DNA of 64,000 nucleotides, from the NCBI GenBank assembly GCA_012064385.1, contig QRDG01000473.1, forward strand, positions 3,665,965 to 3,729,964. The letters are read 5' to 3'. This stretch comes from Puccinellia tenuiflora (Eukaryota > Streptophyta > Magnoliopsida > Poales > Poaceae). Made by a program: the position numbers and the translations under genes. Below the pieces are notes generated by a model. The model had not been told where the DNA came from and ran no database searches. It saw nothing but the letters and a program-made list of their open reading frames with translations. This document shows, one piece after another, positions 58,350-64,000 of this stretch (position 1 is the first letter of the stretch; every line of letters starts with the position of its first letter).

Positions 58350-59167
58350 AAGCACACTGGGAAGGAGTGGCTACTGAATCTAACTGGCAATATGTCAAGG
58401 AAGAGGATATGAATGGTTCTTATGACCTTGTGGCGAATTTGGCATGTGCGTAATGAAGTTGTCCATCATAAACCACCACCACCTATTAAAGCATCTAGAC
58501 GTTTTCTTGTGAGCTACATGGAATCTATATGGCAGATAAAAAATCACTCGGATAAGGATCATTTGAAAGGTAAATTTATATTGGATATAGAGGCCTTGAA
58601 GTTTCACACTATTGGCGAACAAAAGAGTGTATCAACTCCACATTGGATGCCTCCCTCTACAGGCTGGTGCAAGCTTAATACCGATGGTTCCTTTACTGTT
58701 GCTACTTGCTAGTGGATCGGGTGCAGGAATGATAACTCGTGATGAGAATGGTGGAATTGTTTTTACAGCTTGTAGACAATTAAACCACTGTAGAGACGCC
58801 CTAGAGTCTGAACTATATGCGGTTATGGAAGGCATCAAGCTAGCACTGCATTGGTGTAGGCAGCCTCTTATCATTGTAGTTGATTGCCTGGAGATTGTCA
58901 ATCTCTTGAAAAATGAAGCTCTGGATTTGTCAGTTAATACGACATTGATTGAAGAAATCAAAACCTTGATGAAAGTTCATCATACTTGTATTACCCATAT
59001 AAATAGATGCCAAAACGGTGCTAGTCACTTTTTGGCAAACTACGCTAGAATTAATTCTTGTACGGCTGTTTGGATCGCATCTGGCCCTGAAAGTGTAATT
59101 GACATTTGTCACAAGGATTTGTCATATCCTGATTGAGTAATACAAGTTTCATTCGCAAAAAAAAAAC
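58350..59167 (+). pseudogene. LINE-type RNase H fragment, copy G
   Basis: ATG at about 58394, stop at 59134-59136. It has the extra T near 58705 and an intact Trp at 58852. Private changes include MNGSYDLV-side substitutions near 58410 and HWCRQP for HWCSQP. Confidence 0.76.
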
Positions 59168-59448
59168 TGTGTTGTGCTGGGCAGTACACTAGGCACCTGC
59201 GTGCTAGAGGTTAAAATCTCACAAGGAGGAATCGTTTTCATCTCAGTACTTCCAATAGTTTCCTGCCCCATTTGGATCCTGCCCGCACCTCCCACCTTTG
59301 CCTTTCTAGATACCCATCCACTTGGCTGCATTTGGTCTAGACTCAAGTACTGTACTGTGCGCCTAGATAACTAGGGTGGTGAGTGAGCTGCCTAGAGAAA
59401 CCACCTTGCAATTCCATGCCCTGCATGCACGATGCATGGTGTGATGTT

Positions 59449-61431
59449 CTTGACCACTTTCTGCCATTGAGGACTATCATGAATTGGCAATAGCCAGCAC
59501 ACAAACTTTTAGAAAGATGGATGGACCGGGGATCACGCACTATGCGACTGTGATCACTATCAGAAATGAATAGCATGGTTCACCAATATCACCAGGACGA
59601 AAAATTGATCACGACGCTCTCTCGGCTATCCACCCCATGCAGGTGGGATTGGACTGTCGTAGGGACTAATCGGCAAGCTCGGCTTATATATACTATGCAA
59701 TGCATTGGGCGATCCCATTCTTTCAGCCCAACAAAAATGCTAAAAGGTGGAAGCCACAAAATCCAAGTTGTACGATAAAGATGAGATAGTGCAGCACGTG
59801 CAAGGATTGTTCTTTGTCCCAACAAGTTTGGGAGAGAGAGAGAGACAGTGAACTCGAACCTCGGGCTCAATCCACGATGGGACCATAGAGCCACCTTATT
59901 TATAAATTATCACACATCAGGAAAGAGAGGAACCGCCGCGTTTTCAACGAAAAAAAAAATCCATCTTTGATATGTAATAAACTGAACAAGTAAACCTTTC
60001 AATAAAGATAGTTGTGTGCATCACTTGATGCAGATGTTGAATATATGAACAATTTAGCATATGATTTAGTTCACGAAAAAATAGGAAACAATACCTGACT
60101 GGAACAACAATTATTAAACTAAACATGTGATCTAGTAATACTGATAAATAGATTAAAACTACAACATACGCTAGGAATAGAAACTGTAGCAAGATCTCAA
60201 ACAAAGATGATCGAATTACGTAGAGAATAACGGGAACATAACCGTTGGCACTGGCGTCACCCATGTCGTCGATGAGAGGTTGCCGAGGTCGAGGAGGAAG
60301 TCGTCATTGGCGAAGTTGGCGCTGCCAGTAGTCACGCAAGTGCGCTCCTCAAATACCTGATTGCCCTCTCCCGTATAGGATCACAAGAGGCGGGGTTTTG
60401 GATGCCTACTGTCCCGTCTATTGGTGCACGCTAGAAGACGGGATGGAGAAGACTTGGACGCCGGCGCAATGTTCTATAGCGGTGTGAAAGCATATCTTGT
60501 GGCGGGGTCGGGTAAGATGTGGGAGTAATCACACGCCCGAGTCGGTAACAGCCCCACGATCCAAAAGAATCGAAAACGGCTGATTAATTAACGTGTCCGT
60601 TAACTTCTAATTAATGACTCATTAAATTTCCTGAACTGTAAAAATATAGACAACATGCATATCTTAGTCCCGTTCCCGAAACCCGGCACGACACGTCATG
60701 ACGAGTCGCGGCCAGGCGGGCGGCGTAGGAGCGCGTGAAGCACTCCTCTTCCCATGATGCTCTTACTAGTTGTAGAGAAGCTCACCTTATTAACTTGTTC
60801 AACTCTCATCCAGCTAGCAGAATGTAACTAAACTTTATTCCTGTCCCTTGCATGCATGAATGGGCATCAAAATTTCAGAATTTAGTTGGATTTTGGGCCA
60901 AAGGGCTACTAGCAAATACTAGTAAATTCCAATTGAATTCTCAAAAAAAAGTAAATTCCAATTGAAAGTTCACACCCTTTTCGAAAAAAATAAAAATAAG
61001 GAAGTTGTTGATCGGGTGCTTGCTGATGTTAGGATGCACGGCTTGTAAATACATTAACTATTTTTTGCCTCCAATCGAAAGGTTGCCATTTACTTGAAAT
61101 AATTGTTTGGAAATAGTTTCTTACAACTAACTGCTATAATATTTAACATAAAAAAATAAGCAGGCAAAGCATTTTCAAAAGAAGCACAAAAACTGAATCT
61201 GATAGCAGGCAGCTAGTGTCATCCGGCAATCTGCATGGTTAATTTGAAGAACATCGCCTTGCCGAATATTTGAATTACACAATCATAATGGAATTGACCA
61301 CCACACATCACACTGCAAGTCCTGATTAACTGACAAATCTGATAACCATGCACGTCCACGCTATGAAAAATGGATCGGATCGAGGTAGTAGTAATCTGCG
61401 CACACAAAGGCTGCTGGCTCCCGTCGATGGA
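59449..61431. other. Right flank of the array, unassigned
   Basis: No coding region is supported. At 60245-60480, read on the minus strand, a GC-richer stretch (tacgggagagggcaatcagg ... cgacatgggtgacgcc) looks like the 5' leader of a mobile element, and AT-rich sequence follows on its far side (59950-60240). I cannot name it. A short repeat of agtaaattccaattga lies near 60920-60965. A GA run occurs at 59830-59845. Confidence 0.4.
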
Positions 61432-61808
61432 TCAGCCGAATATGTAGAAGAGGACGACCAGGACGATCATGATCAAGCAGGCCACGCACTGCATGCACAG
61501 GTAGTCGGAAACAACAACAGCAATCGAAATCAATTGATCATCATATGAGTGAAACACTAGCAAGATGATTGCAGGGATGGATGCCTGCGCGCGTGGAGTT
61601 TACATACCATGACGAGCCCTTGGGATTCGGGCTCGGAGCCGTCCGGGCTGAGTTCGAGGAGCGGCGCCCTGACCATCGTCGCCGCTAGGGAGGTGTACGT
61701 CACTGGGGACCCAGGCAGTGCCGGCGGCTGCTGCTCCGGGTCGTTGTGGTGGTGAGTGCCGCCCTGATCATTGCGATGATGATGGTGATCATGGCGGCCG
61801 TGCGTCAT
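61432..61808 (-). CDS. Small histidine-rich protein with a C-terminal membrane segment (two exons)
   Basis: Model on the minus strand: exon 1 61808-61608 (ATG, 67 codons), intron 61607-61489 (gtatgt ... gcatgcag), exon 2 61488-61432 (18 codons and TGA). Both splice sites are canonical and in phase, giving 85 residues. The N-terminus is His-rich (HDHHHHRNDQ, THHHND), the middle Pro/Leu-rich, and exon 2 encodes almost exactly one hydrophobic segment (CVACLIMIVLVVLFYIFG) ending the protein. A tail-anchored membrane protein is the simplest reading, and the His cluster could bind metal (speculative). GC-rich exon 1 against AT-rich surroundings supports a real gene. I do not recognise the family. 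It is the only likely host gene in the window. Confidence 0.55.
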
Positions 61809-61962
61809 TGCCGGAGACAATGCCGCGTTGATTGCCGGCGGCTGGTGCGTGGGAAGACGCGGAGGGATGAGAACGCGTGATTAGGGGTGTACTGTTCTGC
61901 CGCGTGCCCTAGGTCGATCGCTTTATTTACGTTCAATTTGAGTGCGACCATGTGTATGTACA
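61809..61962 (-). other. Upstream region of the small gene
   Basis: GC-rich leader-like sequence up to about 61900, with no convincing TATA box on the minus strand. Confidence 0.35.
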
Positions 61963-62530
61963 TAGGTCACAGTTTCAGTTTAAAATTCGGCAGGAACAAA
62001 AAAGGAGAGAAAACGTAATTTACTCGCAAACTTAACCCAATTATCGGACACAAGATGTACACAGATCTTTACATTGCCACCAAGTTTACCATATTGCCAC
62101 TCAAACTAGATACTACATCTCTTCGTGAAAACAAGGCGTATAAATTTTTTCTGAAGTCAAACAATGTCAACTTTAACCAAATTTAATGAAAAAATTAACA
62201 AAAATTATAAATCTGTTGATATAATATGGAAATATATTTAATGATGCATCTAATAAGAGTGATTTGGTATTTTTGATGTTGATAGTTATTTTTCAAAAAA
62301 AAAGAAGTCAAACTCCACGTGGTTTGATTTTTGACTAAATTTATGCGTCTTCTTTTTTGAAACCGAGGTAGTAAGATAAAAGCATACGAGGCCGTCTCCC
62401 ATGACATCAAAGTCATGTGTGACCAAAGTAGTATAACTACTCATCTGCGCGTGATCCTGGCCTTCGACACTTGATCACCCGATCATATAAAGAAAGCAAA
62501 ACAAATTCACGCAAAATATGTGTATATACG
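61963..62530. repeat. Tandem duplication, copy 1 (about 570 bp, contains a MITE)
   Basis: It is collinear with 62531-63098, beginning taggtcac and including ttaacccaattatcg, the MITE, and the closing phrase gatcacccgatcatataaag. Confidence 0.85.
62113..62371. mobile_element. Stowaway-like MITE, copy 1
   Basis: 259 bp from ctacatctcttcg to gaaaccgaggtag, flanked by TA at 62111-62112 and 62372-62373. The ends are imperfect inverted repeats of the Stowaway form (ctacctccgttcc). The left end is mutated here. Confidence 0.7.
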
Positions 62531-63098
62531 TAGGTCACTGCTTCGAGTTTAAAATTCCATAGAAACAAAAAAGGAGAGAAATCAGGAATTGAAATTACAC
62601 CATATATACTCGCAAACTTAACCCAATTATCGCACAAGATCTACACAAATCTTCACATTGCCACCAAGTTTACCATATTTCTACTCAAACTAGATACTAC
62701 CTCCGTTCCTGAAAACAAGGCGTATAAATTTTTTCTGAAGTCAAACAATATCAAATTTAATGAAACAATTAACAAAAAATATAAATTCTATTGATATAAT
62801 ATGAAAATATATTTAATGATGCATCTAATAAGAGTGATTTGATATTTTAGATGTTGATGATAGTTTTTTCAAGAAAAAAGTAGTCAAACTTCACATGGAT
62901 TGATTTGACTAAATTTATCCGCCTTCTTTTATGAAACCGAGGTAGTAATATAGTAGCATACGAGGCTGTCTCTCATGCCATCAAAGTCATGTGTCACCAA
63001 AGTAGTATAACTACTCATCTGCACGTCATCCTGGCCATCGACACTTGATCACCCGATCATATAAAGAAAGCAAAACAAATTCACGCAAAGACGAGTCA
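62531..63098. repeat. Tandem duplication, copy 2
   Basis: It follows copy 1 directly at an offset of 568-574 bp. Copies differ by scattered substitutions and small indels, so the duplication is old. Confidence 0.85.
62697..62945. mobile_element. Stowaway-like MITE, copy 2
   Basis: 249 bp from ctacctccgttcctg to gaaaccgaggtag, with TA at 62695-62696 and 62946-62947. Its left end is closer to the Stowaway consensus than copy 1. Confidence 0.75.
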
Positions 63099-64000
63099 CC
63101 AACATTCCGTCCTTCTCTCGTATTCGCGCCAACGGTATCAAATAGTTAATATGGTTTCCATGAGTCGTATTTCATGGACGCACCACATGCTCGCAACTAA
63201 GTTACGTTGGATCAGAATTAAGGTAGAGACGTTAAAAGATATTTACGTGAATTTCAGAGTGATATGCATCCTATCATGAAATGAAGTAGAGTAGTACAGT
63301 AGGTATCATGCATGCATGCCACACCCCTATATATGTCTACTTTTCTCACCGACCTCGAAACCATAACAACAACCATGCATCATCCACCTGTAAAGTTGTT
63401 CACAAAGAATTGTTATGTTAAGACTTAGAGAAGTGCCTAATTTGGTGAGAGAACTTAAAATGCTTAAGGAAGGATTGTACTCTTTTTCACTTGTCCAAGC
63501 TTTACTGAATTGAAGTTTCTTGACACAATCTCAAGGAGAACCATATGAAAAGTTGCAACCAAGCCCTCTTTCTCCCCTAGGGTCTTCCCCACGCCGCCAC
63601 CGTCCGACCACCTCCCGTCGTCCTCTATCCATCAGATTCTACCCCCCCCCCCCCCCCCCCCAGGGAATCACACGATGTGATTAGTTTTTAATTTTGTTGG
63701 CCGATCACATCGCTTTAAGGTGACTACATTTTGTGATCTGATCAATACCGTGGCCATCGTCAGCAAAGATTTGATAAAGTTGTAACACGGTTGGGTACTG
63801 AATTGAGAAAGCGGACATGTGGAAGGTTTAAACCATGCTTATTAGGTTAGGGGCTTGTGATTTTTTCTCCCGTTGCAACCTACGGACATGCTTGCTAGTG
63901 TAGATCGTAGAGAATTGTAGAAGGTCGCCTCAAAGAACATTGTCGTCACATTAGTCGAAATTACACAATAATAACAATAGTAATTACAACAGAGGATCCA
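63099..64000. other. Unassigned sequence with a possible promoter and first exon
   Basis: An RY-type motif (catgcatgcatgc at 63309-63321), a TATA-like box (ctatatatg, about 63328-63336) and an ATG in the context caacaaccatgcatcatcc (about 63376) lie in promoter-like order. A gtaaag donor follows after five codons, but no second exon is recognised. A poly-C run lies at about 63642-63661. Nothing else is supported. Confidence 0.3.

Larger units (their letters stand above)
27473..59448 (+). repeat. Tandem array of seven about 3.0-kb units (A-G), copy C interrupted
   Basis: The CACTA-type terminus recurs at 28829, 31843, 47297, 50343, 53385 and 56423, all in the same orientation. The spacings are 3014, 15454, 3046, 3042 and 3038 bp. 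The long one falls to 2995 after subtracting the 12,456-bp CACTA element and its 3-bp duplication. Each unit contains, in order, a CACTA left end with hairpin array, a poly-C run, about 1.4 kb of non-coding sequence, a GC-richer segment, and a LINE-type RNase H fragment with an A tail. Copies are nearly identical, with diagnostic variants that group C, D and E. The array ends at about 59448, where unique sequence begins. Confidence 0.95.
56423..59448 (+). repeat. Array copy G, last unit, about 3026 bp
   Basis: It ends with gtgatgttc and runs into unique sequence (ttgaccactttctgcc) instead of another CACTA terminus, marking the right edge of the array. Confidence 0.92.

Noticed and set aside
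27473..59448. RNase H frames as a domesticated host gene family
   Set aside because: Every copy has at least one frameshift or stop, the fragments end in A tails like truncated LINE insertions, and copy number reflects tandem duplication of the whole unit.
59944..60264. 106-residue minus-strand frame beginning MGDASANG
   Set aside because: It resembles a leader of an unidentified mobile element running into AT-rich, intron-like sequence. No domain is recognised, so it is listed only as unassigned sequence.

Overview
The window is intergenic DNA from a large grass genome, almost certainly wheat or a close Triticeae relative. The evidence is its content: Athila-lineage Gypsy elements with a tRNA-Asp-type primer site, an Angela/BARE-type Copia element (LTR starting TGTTGGGAATATGCCC), several CACTA transposons, small Helitrons and Stowaway-like MITEs, stacked in nested insertions. 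I see no rRNA, tRNA or CRISPR. Only one small host gene is supported (minus strand, 61432-61808).

Layout. (1) 1-14228: a Sabrina-like non-autonomous Gypsy element, plus strand, whose 5' LTR is cut by the window edge. It carries a decayed gag-protease and no reverse transcriptase or integrase. Inside it, 3206-9810, sits a second non-autonomous Gypsy element in minus orientation, flanked by a perfect 5-bp duplication (gcaac). (2) 14229-16991: an older relic in which a decayed LTR/primer-site junction can still be read, with one complete 375-bp Helitron and the start of another. (3) 16992-27018 and beyond: an Angela-like Copia element with a degenerate gag and no pol. A non-autonomous CACTA element (22777-24733, 3-bp duplication ttt) has inserted into it. 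The Copia 3' LTR runs into an assembly gap (27019-27472).

(4) 27473-59448: the most unusual part, a tandem array of seven copies (A-G; A is partial) of a roughly 3.0-kb unit. Each unit fuses the left terminus of a CACTA element (related to 22777-24733) to about 2.3 kb of other sequence that ends in a 5'-truncated LINE-type RNase H fragment with a short A tail. The unit boundary falls at the CACTA terminus. Copies C, D and E share a nonsense mutation and other variants, so the array grew in more than one step. Copy C is split by a 12.46-kb, structurally complete CACTA element (33976-46431, duplication aga).

That element has three recognisable genes: a 126-residue coiled-coil/membrane protein (34717-35175), an uninterrupted TNP2-type transposase (35340-38666), and a seven-exon gene (42159-45910) joining a plant CACTA Transposase_24-like region to a C-terminal ULP1-type cysteine protease with its catalytic residues present. 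The third gene has a one-base frameshift in a C run near its start codon. A further short reading frame (39964-40350) sits behind a TATA box. Both CACTA types carry arrays of short hairpins near their ends, the usual layout of transposase-binding subterminal repeats.

(5) 59449-64000: right flank of the array. It holds unassigned sequence, the small two-exon gene, and a tandem duplication of about 570 bp in which each copy carries a Stowaway-like MITE.

Family names (Sabrina-like, Angela-like) are assigned from memory of termini and layout, not from a database search.
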